Source of the DNA: Mycobacterium sp. 1245111.1 | Lineage (GTDB): Bacteria > Actinomycetota > Actinomycetes > Mycobacteriales > Mycobacteriaceae | Length of the DNA: 64,000 bases | Assembly (NCBI RefSeq): GCF_001673405.1 | Contig: NZ_LZLV01000112.1 | Coordinates: forward strand, 62,001 to 126,000 | Direction of reading: 5' to 3' | Part shown: positions 50,587-59,359 of the stretch, one piece after another | Numbering within the stretch: position 1 is the first letter of the stretch | Layout: each line of letters opens with the position of its first letter | Notes under the pieces: model-generated | Seen by the model: only the letters and a program-made list of their open reading frames with translations | Database searches by the model: none | What the model was told of the DNA's origin: nothing | Program-made: the position numbers and the translations under genes

Positions 50587-51164
50587 GCTCGCGCCTTTCT
50601 TGCGTGGGTGCTTGCCGACCGGCGAGCACCCGGGCTTCGGGTCAGCCCGTCGAGCAACACTTGCACCGCTTTGGCGCGACCGGGGTGATCGTCGGCTGCC
50701 ACGGTCATGCGAATGAACATGGCGATGTCGTCGGCGGTGATCTCGGGGCGCAGGCCACCGGCCTTGCGGAGTCGAGTGGTGAACGGTTCGACAAGGTCGG
50801 CGATCAGCCGATGTGCGTGTGACCTGGCCCGCGGGCTCGTCGCCGCCAGCCGGAGAAACGTTTCGGTTTCGGTGTCGGAAAGATCGCAACTTCCGATGAA
50901 CACCGACCGAAACGCTTCCAATGCGTCGGGGATGTCTGCGGCGGAGTCTGTGCCGTCGCGGGCGTCGGCGATCAGCTCGTCGAGAACAGCGATCACCAGA
51001 TCGTCCTTGTCGGGGAAGTGGCGATAGAGCGTGGTGGGGCCAACACAGGCTCGCCGGGCGACCTCCTCGAGGGTCGTCCCGGGCCCCTGTTCGTTGAACG
51101 CCTCGCGGGCCGCACTGACCAATCGTTGGCGATTGCGCTGTACATCTTTCCGCGGCGCTCGCAT
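50583..51164 (-). CDS. TetR-family regulator
   Basis: A 193-residue TetR regulator: NRQRLVSAAREAFNEQGPGTTLEEVARRA and CVGPTTLYRHFPDKDDLVIAVL. AAGGAGGATCAG directly before the ATG at 51164 fixes the start. It is coupled to the downstream HxlR gene and diverges from the racemase gene at 51519, but the gap is about 350 bp and no clear palindrome was found. Two regulators in one operon with no adjacent same-strand enzyme suggests their targets are elsewhere or the divergent cluster. Confidence 0.87.
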   Translation of the reverse strand: MRAPRKDVQRNRQRLVSAAREAFNEQGPGTTLEEVARRACVGPTTLYRHFPDKDDLVIAVLDELIADARDGTDSAADIPDALEAFRSVFIGSCDLSDTETETFLRLAATSPRARSHAHRLIADLVEPFTTRLRKAGGLRPEITADDIAMFIRMTVAADDHPGRAKAVQVLLDGLTRSPGARRSASTHARKARA

Positions 51165-51518
51165 CTGATCCTCCTTAACCGGTAGCGGAGATCCCATATT
51201 AGGGGCTACGGTTTCACGAAACGGAGGTACGACTACCGCATCGCCCCGGATCTTGGAGGTGTCGTGACAGCTTTCATGTCGTCGACTTCACGGATCTTCG
51301 CCCCGGGCACCCGCGCCGCCAAACCCCGGGCCGACACTCGATTGCAGGGCCACTGATGCCGCCAGTTTCACGCAACCCTCTGAGCTGCGAGGGTTCCCAT
51401 TGGAGAGCAAGCGCCCTTGCATGTCACCGGGTGAGTTCGTTTAGCCTCGCGGCGTACCTCGTCCACTCTGGGGGTACGCGTGACTCCAGTGTTTTCCGCC
51501 GATCATCGTGAGCGCCTC

Positions 51519-52625
51519 ATGCCTGTGACAGCTATCCGAATGACGCTGCAGCGCAGCTCCGTTCGGGCCGTCGTCGTGCCGTTGCGGATTCCGATCATCG
51601 CGGCCATCGGCCGATTTGAAACCTGGCCGCTGGTGCTCGTCGACGTGGAAATGTCCGATGGAGTCGTCGGCTCGAGTTACATTGCGCCGTATCGTGTCAG
51701 GTCGCTCTCGGCGGTAGTGGCCGAGCTTCGCGAGCTGCTCGACGGCCTGTGCGGTCACCACGTTGCACCTGGTGACGTGTTCGATTCGGCGCTGAAGTCG
51801 CTCAATGTCGTAGGGGTAGAGGGTGTCTCGACGATCGGGGTCTCGGCAATCGACATGGCATTGTGGGACGCCCTCGCCAAGACAGTCGATCTTCCGTTGG
51901 CCCGGTTGCTAGGCGGATCGATCGGACCAGTGCGGGCCTACAACAGCAATGGCTTGTGGCGCCACGAGGTCTCCACATTGGCCGCCGAGGCCGAGATGTT
52001 GGTCGGCGAAGGTGGATTTACCGCAGTGAAAATGCGTCTGGGCAACGCCCACCTGCGCGACGACTTGGCGGCTATCGATGCCGTCAGACAGGGCATGGGC
52101 CACGACATCGACCTCATGGTCGATTTCAACCAAGCCCTTGGCCTCGGCGATGCGATACGGCGATGCCACGAACTCGACGAGCATGGCCTTTACTGGTTCG
52201 AAGAGCCCATCGCCTACGACAACGTCCGCGGCTACGGGCAACTCGCCCGCAAGATTCGGACTCCGCTGCAGGCTGGCGAGAATTACTACGGCGCACGCAA
52301 TTTACTCAACTCTGTTGATACCGGTGGCATCCACTACGCGATGGCCGACCTCATGCGGATCGGCGGTGTCACCGGCTGGATGCAGACTGCCGGCGTCGCG
52401 GCAGCCGCCGGCATCCAGCTCTCGAGCCATCTGTATCCAGAGTTCGCCGCGCACCTACTTCGGGTGACTCCCTCGGCTCACTGGCTCGAGTGGGTCGATT
52501 GGGCGTATCCGATCCAGGCTGACCCGGTGCAACCTCACGCGGGCACGCTCGCCGCCCCCGATCGGCCGGGCGCCGGATTGGTCTGGGACGAACGGGCAGT
52601 CAACAAGTACGCCGTCGCGGTCTGA
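51519..52625 (+). CDS. Mandelate racemase-like enolase-superfamily enzyme
   Basis: A 368-residue protein of the mandelate racemase group, aligned by memory along its length with Pseudomonas putida MdlA. Metal ligands Asp202, Glu228 and Glu254, the Asp277-His304 dyad and Glu324 are all kept. The second Lys of the KxK motif (K166 in P. putida, the base for the S-enantiomer) is Arg173 here (VKMRLG). The enzyme may be a one-sided acid/base catalyst or use a different 2-hydroxy acid. ATG at 51519 aligns with the family start; the GTG at 51480 is the upstream alternative. First gene of a forward cluster with a decarboxylase. Confidence 0.85.
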   Translation: MPVTAIRMTLQRSSVRAVVVPLRIPIIAAIGRFETWPLVLVDVEMSDGVVGSSYIAPYRVRSLSAVVAELRELLDGLCGHHVAPGDVFDSALKSLNVVGVEGVSTIGVSAIDMALWDALAKTVDLPLARLLGGSIGPVRAYNSNGLWRHEVSTLAAEAEMLVGEGGFTAVKMRLGNAHLRDDLAAIDAVRQGMGHDIDLMVDFNQALGLGDAIRRCHELDEHGLYWFEEPIAYDNVRGYGQLARKIRTPLQAGENYYGARNLLNSVDTGGIHYAMADLMRIGGVTGWMQTAGVAAAAGIQLSSHLYPEFAAHLLRVTPSAHWLEWVDWAYPIQADPVQPHAGTLAAPDRPGAGLVWDERAVNKYAVAV

Positions 52626-52657
52626 CAACACTTTCCGAACGCAGTCGAAAGGCAACC

Positions 52658-54265
52658 ATGCCAACAGTACGAGAAGCCTTCTACGATGTCGCGCGCCGGC
52701 TGGCTCTCACGACCGTCTTCGGCAACCCTGGTTCGACCGAAGAGCCTTTCCTCAAAGACTTCCCGGCCGACTTCCGCTATATCCTTGCGCTTCAAGAAGC
52801 CTCGGCCGTGGCGATGGCCGACGCGTACGCGCAGTCGATAGGCCGAGCAGCACTGGTGAATCTGCACACCGCTGCCGGCATGGGCAACGCCATGGGGAAT
52901 ATCGAAAGCGCATGGTACAACCGCGCGCCGCTGATCATCACCGCCGGCCAGCAAACCCGCGAAATGCTTTTGCTGGAACCGTATCTGACCAATGTCCAGC
53001 CGCAGATCGTTCCGCAACCTTTCGTCAAGTGGTCGTATGAGCCAGCCCGCGCGGAAGACGTTCCGGCCGCACTGCTGCGGGCTTACGCGACGGCGATCCT
53101 GCCACCCGCCGGACCGGTGTTTCTCTCGATCCCGATGGACGACGCTGACCAGGAGTGTTTTTCGGTTCCACTCCTGCGCAAGGTAAGTCGTCGACTGCCC
53201 GCCGATCAGGAAGCCTTGGAGTCGGTGATTGCAGCCCTGACTGAGTCACGATCGCCGGCATTGGTCATCGGCGGCGCCGTCGATCAGGCCGGCGGCTGGG
53301 ACGAGGCAGTTGCGCTCGCAGAGCGCATCCGGTGCGCCGTGTGGGCCGCGCCGGGGGAGGGGCGACCGGGGTTTCCCGAGACCCATCCGCAGTATCGCGG
53401 CACGTTGCCCCCAGCGATCGGCCCTCTGGCGAGGGCGTTATCGGGCCATGACGTGATCGTCGTCATCGGTGCACCAGTGTTTCGTTACTACCCGTATGTA
53501 CCCGGCCAGTACCTTCCAGACGGCGCCGAGCTCTTCCACATCACCGACGACCCGTCCGAAGCCGCCCGCGCGCCCGTCGGGACGTCGATTCTCGCCGACC
53601 CTGGCCGATCGTGTGCGGTACTCGCTGCGGCTGTCCCACAGGCGAATTGGGCGCTTCCAGCCCCGCGGGCTGCTCGGGTACCCATGCAGAGTGGTGACGT
53701 CATAACTGCCGAGTGGCTGTATCACACAATTCAGACGGTCCGTCCTCCTGATAGCGTCATCGTTCAAGAATCGCTGTCCACTCTTCGTGAGCTGCGCGAG
53801 CAGATACCCACCGATCGGCCGCGGTCATTCTTTTCGATGTCCAGTGGAGTGCTTGGCTACGGCCTGCCCGCCGCCGTCGGCGTCGCGCTGGCCGAACGCG
53901 ACGAGGGCACCAACCGGAAGGTCATCTGTATTGTCGGTGACGGCGCCGCGAACTATGTCATCCAAAGCATCTGGACGGCAACACAATACAGGCTCCCGAT
54001 CCTGTTCGTCGTCGTGCGCAACGGCGCTTACAACATTCTGAAGTCGTTCGCCGAGCTTCTGGATACGCCGGGTGTTCCCGGCCTCGACCTGCCGGGGCTG
54101 GATTTCCTAGGCTTGGCCCAGGGCTACGGCTGCACGGCGGAACGGGTGACATCGACAGGCGCCGTCGCCGAGGCCGTCAAAAGTGGGATCGATGCTGACC
54201 GACCCCATCTCCTCGAGGTGCTGGTCGATGCGAGCGTTCCGCCGCTACTGGCACCGCAGTCATGA
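52658..54265 (+). CDS. Benzoylformate decarboxylase-like thiamine enzyme
   Basis: A 535-residue thiamine-diphosphate enzyme closest to benzoylformate decarboxylase (MdlC). Ser26 (GNPGST), Glu47 (LQEAS) and His70 (NLHTAAG) match the P. putida numbering exactly, and GDGAANYVIQSIW starts the cofactor motif. P. putida His281, which helps release the aldehyde, is Tyr278 here (FRYYPY). So it should decarboxylate a 2-oxo acid, with altered kinetics or substrate. It follows the racemase-like gene by 32 nt. No mandelate dehydrogenase is in the window. Confidence 0.87.
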   Translation: MPTVREAFYDVARRLALTTVFGNPGSTEEPFLKDFPADFRYILALQEASAVAMADAYAQSIGRAALVNLHTAAGMGNAMGNIESAWYNRAPLIITAGQQTREMLLLEPYLTNVQPQIVPQPFVKWSYEPARAEDVPAALLRAYATAILPPAGPVFLSIPMDDADQECFSVPLLRKVSRRLPADQEALESVIAALTESRSPALVIGGAVDQAGGWDEAVALAERIRCAVWAAPGEGRPGFPETHPQYRGTLPPAIGPLARALSGHDVIVVIGAPVFRYYPYVPGQYLPDGAELFHITDDPSEAARAPVGTSILADPGRSCAVLAAAVPQANWALPAPRAARVPMQSGDVITAEWLYHTIQTVRPPDSVIVQESLSTLRELREQIPTDRPRSFFSMSSGVLGYGLPAAVGVALAERDEGTNRKVICIVGDGAANYVIQSIWTATQYRLPILFVVVRNGAYNILKSFAELLDTPGVPGLDLPGLDFLGLAQGYGCTAERVTSTGAVAEAVKSGIDADRPHLLEVLVDASVPPLLAPQS

Positions 54266-55329
54266 GCACAGTGTCGCCGCGCCCGATCGGTAGTGACGCT
54301 CAAGCCGACTACGAAGTGGTGGCTGAGTTCAGCAACCTAATGCCCACCGGCGTGACGGTCAGCGACGACGGCCGCATCTTCGTCTCGTTCCCTCGATGGG
54401 GCGACGACGTCGCTTACACCGTCGCCGAGGTCATCGATGGGAAGGCCGTTGCATTTCCCGGTGAACATGTCAACTCCTGGGGCGGCACCCGAGCCCGCGA
54501 GCGGCTAATCTCGGTCCAGAGTGTGGTCATCGACCCAGAAGGGTTTCTGTGGCTGCTGGACACCGGGGCACCATCGTTCTCACCTTATGTGGATGGCGGT
54601 CCAAAGCTGATGCGGGTTGACCTGGCCAGCAACGAAATTGACCGCGTGCTGGTTATCCCCGACACAGCGATGACCGCGACGACGTATCTGAACGACGTGC
54701 GTTTCGATTTCAGCGAGGGTCGTTACGCGTACCTCACCGATTCGCAGCCCGTCGGTGCTCTCATCGTTGCCGATCTCGACAGCGGTGAGTGCTGGGATCG
54801 GCTGCGGGGCCACCAGAGCACTCAGGCGCAGGATCAATTTCGCGCGGTCATAGAGGGCGAAGTGCGCGATCAGTACCGGGTGGGCGCCGACGGTATCGCG
54901 ATCAGTCCGGACGGCGCGCGGCTCTACTACTGCCCCCTCTCATCGCGACGGCTCTACAGCGTCGATACCGCCGCGCTTAAAAGCCGCGATATCTCCGACA
55001 ATCTCGTGGCTGAGGCGGTTCTCGATCATGGCGACAAATGCGCATCCGACGGCCTCGAATCAGACAGCGCCGGAACCCTTTACGCCACCGCCTACGAGCA
55101 TGGCGCAGTATTACAGCGCAAAGCCACGGGGCAGTGGACGACGGTGCTGCAGTCTCGGAGGCTGCTGTGGCCCGACACTTTGTCGATTGCCTCGGACGGA
55201 TATCTGTATGTCAGCGTCAATCAGTTGCCGCGCACCCCGCTGTTCAATCATGGGATCGACGATCGGGTACCGCCATATCTGATCGTCCGGGTCAAGGTCG
55301 GCGCCAAACCTATCCGGCTAAAGCCATGA
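54262..55329 (+). CDS. SMP-30/major-royal-jelly-type beta-propeller protein
   Basis: A 355-residue beta-propeller: PTGVTVSDDGRIFVSFPRWGDDV, PEGFLWLLDTGAPSFSPYVDGGPKL, TYLNDVRFD and GADGIAISPDGARLYYCPLSSRRLY are those of the MRJP/dopachrome-conversion and SMP-30/gluconolactonase superfamily. Members hydrolyse lactones or are non-enzymatic. No signal peptide, so cytosolic. Its ATG overlaps the decarboxylase stop (ATGA), so it works in the same pathway, perhaps opening a lactone intermediate. Confidence 0.8.
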   Translation: MSTVSPRPIGSDAQADYEVVAEFSNLMPTGVTVSDDGRIFVSFPRWGDDVAYTVAEVIDGKAVAFPGEHVNSWGGTRARERLISVQSVVIDPEGFLWLLDTGAPSFSPYVDGGPKLMRVDLASNEIDRVLVIPDTAMTATTYLNDVRFDFSEGRYAYLTDSQPVGALIVADLDSGECWDRLRGHQSTQAQDQFRAVIEGEVRDQYRVGADGIAISPDGARLYYCPLSSRRLYSVDTAALKSRDISDNLVAEAVLDHGDKCASDGLESDSAGTLYATAYEHGAVLQRKATGQWTTVLQSRRLLWPDTLSIASDGYLYVSVNQLPRTPLFNHGIDDRVPPYLIVRVKVGAKPIRLKP

Positions 55330-55370
55330 CTCCCACGCGAGCAAGCTGATCAACACATGAAAGGTTCCCG

Positions 55371-56387
55371 ATGAAGTCGATCGTTTACACGCATGCTGGT
55401 GACCCGTCAGTGTTGACGGTCGTTGAAAGGCCTGTCCCCGCAGTAAATGACGGCGAGGTCCGCGTGAAAATGGCTGTCTCGGGGGTGAATCCGACCGATT
55501 GGAAGGCGCGACAAGATCGCACTGCCAACATCAGCGCCGGAGGCCAGGTGCCCAACCAGGATGGCGCCGGTGTCGTCGATGCCGTAGGCGATGGCGTTAC
55601 CGGACTCAAACCCGGTGACAGGGTATGGGTCTGGGACGCGGCATGGCAGCGATCCGACGGAACCGCACAGCAATTCGTCTCCCTACCCGCCGCGCAAGTA
55701 GTGCCGCTGCCAGACAATGCCAGCTTCGACGTCGGTGCCTCGATGGGCATTCCGGCGCTCACCGCCCACCGCGCGCTCACATCCCATCGCAGCGCGCCGA
55801 TGCAACTGCGCCCGGGTGCGCTGAGCGGATTGACCGTTCTCGTCGCAGGCGGTGCCGGCGCAGTCGGCCATGCCGCAATCCAACTGGGAGTGTGGGCTGG
55901 TGCGGCCGTCGTGACCACCGTCAGCAGTGACGAAAAGGCCGAGTTGTGCAACGCAGCGGGGGCCCATCAAATCATCAACTACCGCCGTCAGCAGGTTGCG
56001 ACCGAGCTACAACGGCGACATCCTAGAGGCGCCGACATCATCGTCGAGGTAAACCTGCGCGCCAACGTGGAGCAAGATCTCGCGATGCTGGCCCGCGACG
56101 GGGCGATCACTGTATATGCATCGGACGATCAGGACACGATTCCCGTCCCCACGCGCGCGGGCATGATGAAAAATGCTCGTCTGCAATACATCCTGACCTA
56201 TCTGACCGACTACGAGGCAAAGTTGGCATCCGTCCGAGCCGTCAACGCGGCGATCGCCGACGGGGCTATGGAGGTCGGTCGTCAGGCGGGACTGCCGTTG
56301 CATCGCTATGGGCTGGAACGCACCGCCGACGCCCATCGTGCATCTGAAGCCGGTGTCGTCGGCAAGGTTCTCATCGACGTACCCTGA
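55371..56387 (+). CDS. NADPH:quinone-oxidoreductase-like MDR enzyme
   Basis: A 338-residue medium-chain dehydrogenase/reductase without the catalytic or structural zinc Cys set. VSGVNPTDWKARQ, NQDGAGVVDAVGDGVTGLKPGDRVWVWD and VLVAGGAGAVGHAAIQLGVWAG (cofactor motif) identify the quinone oxidoreductase branch. It reduces quinones or enones with NADPH. RBS AAAGGTTCCCG precedes the ATG. It lies 41 nt behind the propeller gene and probably belongs to the same operon. Confidence 0.88.
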   Translation: MKSIVYTHAGDPSVLTVVERPVPAVNDGEVRVKMAVSGVNPTDWKARQDRTANISAGGQVPNQDGAGVVDAVGDGVTGLKPGDRVWVWDAAWQRSDGTAQQFVSLPAAQVVPLPDNASFDVGASMGIPALTAHRALTSHRSAPMQLRPGALSGLTVLVAGGAGAVGHAAIQLGVWAGAAVVTTVSSDEKAELCNAAGAHQIINYRRQQVATELQRRHPRGADIIVEVNLRANVEQDLAMLARDGAITVYASDDQDTIPVPTRAGMMKNARLQYILTYLTDYEAKLASVRAVNAAIADGAMEVGRQAGLPLHRYGLERTADAHRASEAGVVGKVLIDVP

Positions 56388-56465
56388 GCAATGCCCGGCG
56401 TGATGTATGCGCTGAAAAGCGTTGGCCAAGAGCAGATTTCAGTAGCACCCCTGCCTGTTGGTTAG

Positions 56466-56517
56466 CGGTAGTACCACAACCATTTTGTGTGTATGATATC
56501 CGATAGTGATACTACCG
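56466..56517 (+). promoter_or_regulatory. Inverted repeat CGGTAGTA...TACTACCG
   Basis: CGGTAGTA (56466-56473) and TACTACCG (56510-56517) flank an AT-richer 36-bp region with TATGATAT, a plausible -10. The layout is that of a promoter between two operator half-sites, just before the hydrolase gene at 56535. Confidence 0.5.
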
Positions 56518-56534
56518 TTTTTGGGGAGGGTGGA

Positions 56535-57503
56535 ATGAGCGGCGAATCGACACGTGAAGATGCGGCTGACCGGTCGGGCTGCGAACCAGCTCGAATGCGG
56601 GGTTCCGACGCTGTACGCGTCGAACGCGTGACATTCAGCTCGTCCGGCGAGGTCCTTGTCGGAGATCTGTATTTGCCAAGTCTCGACGTTGACCAGCGGC
56701 GGCCCGCCGTCGTGGTAGCCGGGGCTTGGGCAACGGTCAAAGAGCAGATGGCCGGAGGGTATGCACGGCAGATGGCCGCTCGCGGACACCCTGCTTTGGC
56801 TTTCGACTTTCGCACCTGGGGGCAGAGCGGGGGACAACCAAGATCGATGGAGGATCCTTACGCCAAAAGCGCCGACATCGTCGCTGCCGCAGAGTTTCTC
56901 GCTCGGTACATCGCTGCGGACCAGGAAGCAATCGCAGGGCTGGGCATTTGCGCCGGTAGTAGCTACATGGTCGCGGCCGCGACCACAGCGCCGCTGATCC
57001 AATCAGTTGCCTTGGTTGCCCCTGCGTTACCGACGTCAGCCGATGTCAGGGAAAACCTCGGCGGAACGCAGAGCATGGCCACGCTGATTGGCGCGGCGAA
57101 TGAGGCGCTGGCGGAATATCGCCGCACCGGCCAACAGGTGCTGGTACCCGCGGTCCAACTGCCGGCCGGAGATCCCGTATCCGCGGGCGACTACTACGCC
57201 GACAGGCGTCGTGGCGGTGTTCCTCAGTGGGATAACACCTTTAATCCAGCATCGTGGTCGAGCTGGATCCCTTTCGATGTGCACTCGTTCGCCGACAAAC
57301 TCACCCAGCCACTTCTCATCGTCCATAGTGATGCCGCGGTCAACCCCGGCAGCGTCCGCGAGTTCGCGTCAAAAGTGCCCGGCCCGGTAGCTCAGTTGTG
57401 GCTCGACGGGATAAGCCAGTTCGATTTCTACGACCAGCCTGGACCGATGAAAGCAGCGTCGGACGCCGCGGCGGCTCACTTCAGTCGGAAGCAGAGTCCG
57501 TGA
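56535..57503 (+). CDS. Alpha/beta hydrolase with Cys nucleophile elbow
   Basis: A 322-residue alpha/beta hydrolase. The nucleophile elbow reads GLGICAGSSYM, with Cys in the GxCxG position, as in dienelactone hydrolase rather than a serine esterase. AFDFRTWGQSGGQPRS and LIVHSDAAVNPGS are the strand-4 and acid regions. The usual catalytic His near the C-terminus is not evident: the matching segment reads LDGISQFDFYDQPG. GGAGGGTGGA precedes the ATG at 56535, so the longer frame from 56487 is rejected. It may have its own promoter (56466-56517). Confidence 0.75.
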   Translation: MSGESTREDAADRSGCEPARMRGSDAVRVERVTFSSSGEVLVGDLYLPSLDVDQRRPAVVVAGAWATVKEQMAGGYARQMAARGHPALAFDFRTWGQSGGQPRSMEDPYAKSADIVAAAEFLARYIAADQEAIAGLGICAGSSYMVAAATTAPLIQSVALVAPALPTSADVRENLGGTQSMATLIGAANEALAEYRRTGQQVLVPAVQLPAGDPVSAGDYYADRRRGGVPQWDNTFNPASWSSWIPFDVHSFADKLTQPLLIVHSDAAVNPGSVREFASKVPGPVAQLWLDGISQFDFYDQPGPMKAASDAAAAHFSRKQSP

Positions 57504-58200
57504 TCGCGGCGCAAACCGGCACTGCGCGGCCGCGCAGGATTGGGCTGAAGTGCATCTAGCGCGACGGATTTTTCTCTGGTTGGTACGGCAGCATCGTCTT
57601 CGGCGAACTTGAGTGTCACAGTGACAAAACGGTCACGTAAGGCGCATAACTGTCATCACACAACCTCGCCCTCAGCCGCACTCGGAAGTGCTGACGACCG
57701 TTAACACGTTGCGCCACAATGCTTTGCGCGCTCCACAGTGCATGCGGTGAGGCGCGGATCTGTCACACACTTAGGCAGCGTAATGCCGAACCTGGCCACA
57801 TCGCTATCACGAAATTAGGTGCTTCAGCACGGCTTTCCCGAAAGTGTCGCCGGTCGCCGCAGCCAATCGGCCCTGCGCCTCATCATTGAACGCCAAAGTG
57901 AAGCAAGCTCATGCGACCAAAAGCGGTGACTACCCGTGCCCACTGACGATCTGCTGGAATGCCGCTGAGCGGCAGTCGGGCAGCGAAGATTGAGGAGCCC
58001 CCGCGGGCCGCCGAAGTTTTATCAAACTAGCCGGGCGTGCCTTGTAATCTTCGTTGCATCTCGACATATAAGGACTAGCTGAGGCCGAAGACCTTGTGCT
58101 GCAAAACGATTCGTGGGTTACCGGTGTGGGTGAACACTCACGCTGGCAGAGCCACATTTGCAGATCAGGATGGATCGATCGTGTTTATCGGGCGCGCGGG
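57504..58200 (+). other. Intergenic stretch with the second 35-bp repeat
   Basis: About 700 bp between convergent genes. The only feature found is the 35-bp repeat at 57611-57645. No ORF with a recognisable family; composition is somewhat mixed and could be decayed sequence. Confidence 0.55.
57611..57645 (+). repeat. 35-bp direct repeat, copy 2
   Basis: Identical over 35 bases to 30782-30816, in the same orientation 26.8 kb away. The upstream 25 bases are similar (GGTACGGCAGCATCGTCTTC here against GGTACCGGCGGCACCATCAT there), so the shared block is about 70 bp. Confidence 0.7.
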
Positions 58201-59175
58201 TCAGATCGCTCCTCGCTCGATAGCAGTGCGCCGCGCGAATTGGGCGTAGGTGGTGGGTGGGCGATTGAGCAGTCCCGGCAGGTCGTCGAGATCGCCGGCC
58301 GGCAGACCGTGGCTGTCGTAATAGGTCATCATCGTGACGTAGGCATCTCGCGCCTCACGTGGCCAGCTGTTGATACCGCGGGCATTGGAGGCTTCACGCA
58401 AGCCCCGAATCACCCCAGTCAGCGCCCTGAGCCCGACGTTGCGCAGCGATTCGAACACGATGGTGGGCAGAGTCGAGGCAGCGGCGAGGGGATTGTTCAC
58501 CGCGTCCGGCGGCAGCCGCACGGCGGTGACGTTGTGTCCGAGTGTTTCGGCCCAGATCTCGGCCATTTGGTCGCGGGTGAGTTCTTGGGCGGACAGGTCA
58601 TAGGTTTTGCCGATGTGGTCATCGGGTCGGGCGAGCACATTGGCGGCGGCCTCGGCGACGTCCTCGACGTCGACGACCCCCATGACGCTGCCCGTCGATA
58701 CCGGATAGGGCGCCAGTCCGGCCAAGATCAGCTGCCAAAACTCGAGGTAGTTCTGCATGTAGTGCGACGGGCGCAAAATGGTGAACGGGATCTGGGATTG
58801 GTGAAGCAATTCTTCGACCAGACGCTTCTGGTGGTGGTGCACCAATTGCTCGATATCGGGGTGGATCACCGAATGAAACCCGATGTGTTCCACGCCCGCT
58901 GCGCCGGCTGCTTTGATCAGCACCTCAGCAATGGGTACTTCGTCGATGACCTGAGTCGGAGCCACGTGATAGACCTGCCGAACACCGACGAGCGCCCGCT
59001 CGAGGTCAGCGGCGGCGCGTAGATCACCCACCGCGATCTCGGCGGCCCCGTCGGCCCGCGAGAGTTGGGCCTGGGCAGTGTTTTTGACGAACGCGCGGAC
59101 CTTGAGGCCGCGCGCGGTGAGCCCGCGCACCAGCGGTCGGCCCACCCCGCCGGCAGCGCTGATGATCAGGATCAT
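58201..59175 (-). CDS. NmrA-like SDR family protein
   Basis: A 324-residue atypical SDR of the NmrA group: MILIISAAGGVGRPLVRGLTARGLKVRAFVK is the Rossmann start, then VGDLRAAADLERALVGVRQVYHVAP and RPSHYMQNYLEFW (residues 1-150). NmrA proteins bind NAD(P) as sensors or act as reductases such as azoreductase-like QorB. The start at 59175 overlaps the stop of a 32-codon ORF (ATGA). It is the last gene of the reverse operon that begins beyond the right window edge. Confidence 0.84.
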   Translation of the reverse strand: MILIISAAGGVGRPLVRGLTARGLKVRAFVKNTAQAQLSRADGAAEIAVGDLRAAADLERALVGVRQVYHVAPTQVIDEVPIAEVLIKAAGAAGVEHIGFHSVIHPDIEQLVHHHQKRLVEELLHQSQIPFTILRPSHYMQNYLEFWQLILAGLAPYPVSTGSVMGVVDVEDVAEAAANVLARPDDHIGKTYDLSAQELTRDQMAEIWAETLGHNVTAVRLPPDAVNNPLAAASTLPTIVFESLRNVGLRALTGVIRGLREASNARGINSWPREARDAYVTMMTYYDSHGLPAGDLDDLPGLLNRPPTTYAQFARRTAIERGAI

Positions 59176-59270
59176 GACTGTGCTCCCGTGGCGGGCAGCG
59201 CCGAGCGGCCGAATGCTGTCACTGGATGCGTGCCGCGGCGCGGGGTGTCCAGGTCGTCTGCGGTACTCAT
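59172..59270 (-). CDS. 32-residue small ORF coupled to the NmrA-like gene
   Basis: ATG behind CAGGAGATCC encodes 32 residues (MSTADDLDTPRRGTHPVTAF onward, ending GAQS) and its TGA overlaps the ATG of the NmrA-like gene. The ribosome binding site is better than that of the downstream gene. The peptide is polar, without a membrane helix or known family, so it may act as a leader for coupled translation. Confidence 0.4.
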   Translation of the reverse strand: MSTADDLDTPRRGTHPVTAFGRSALPATGAQS

Positions 59271-59359
59271 GGATCTCCTGTCGTTGAGAGGTGGCCCCGA
59301 TCCCACATAGGAACGGGAAGCGACGCCGGCGACGGTTGACGCCGGGAACCAGGGGGCGG

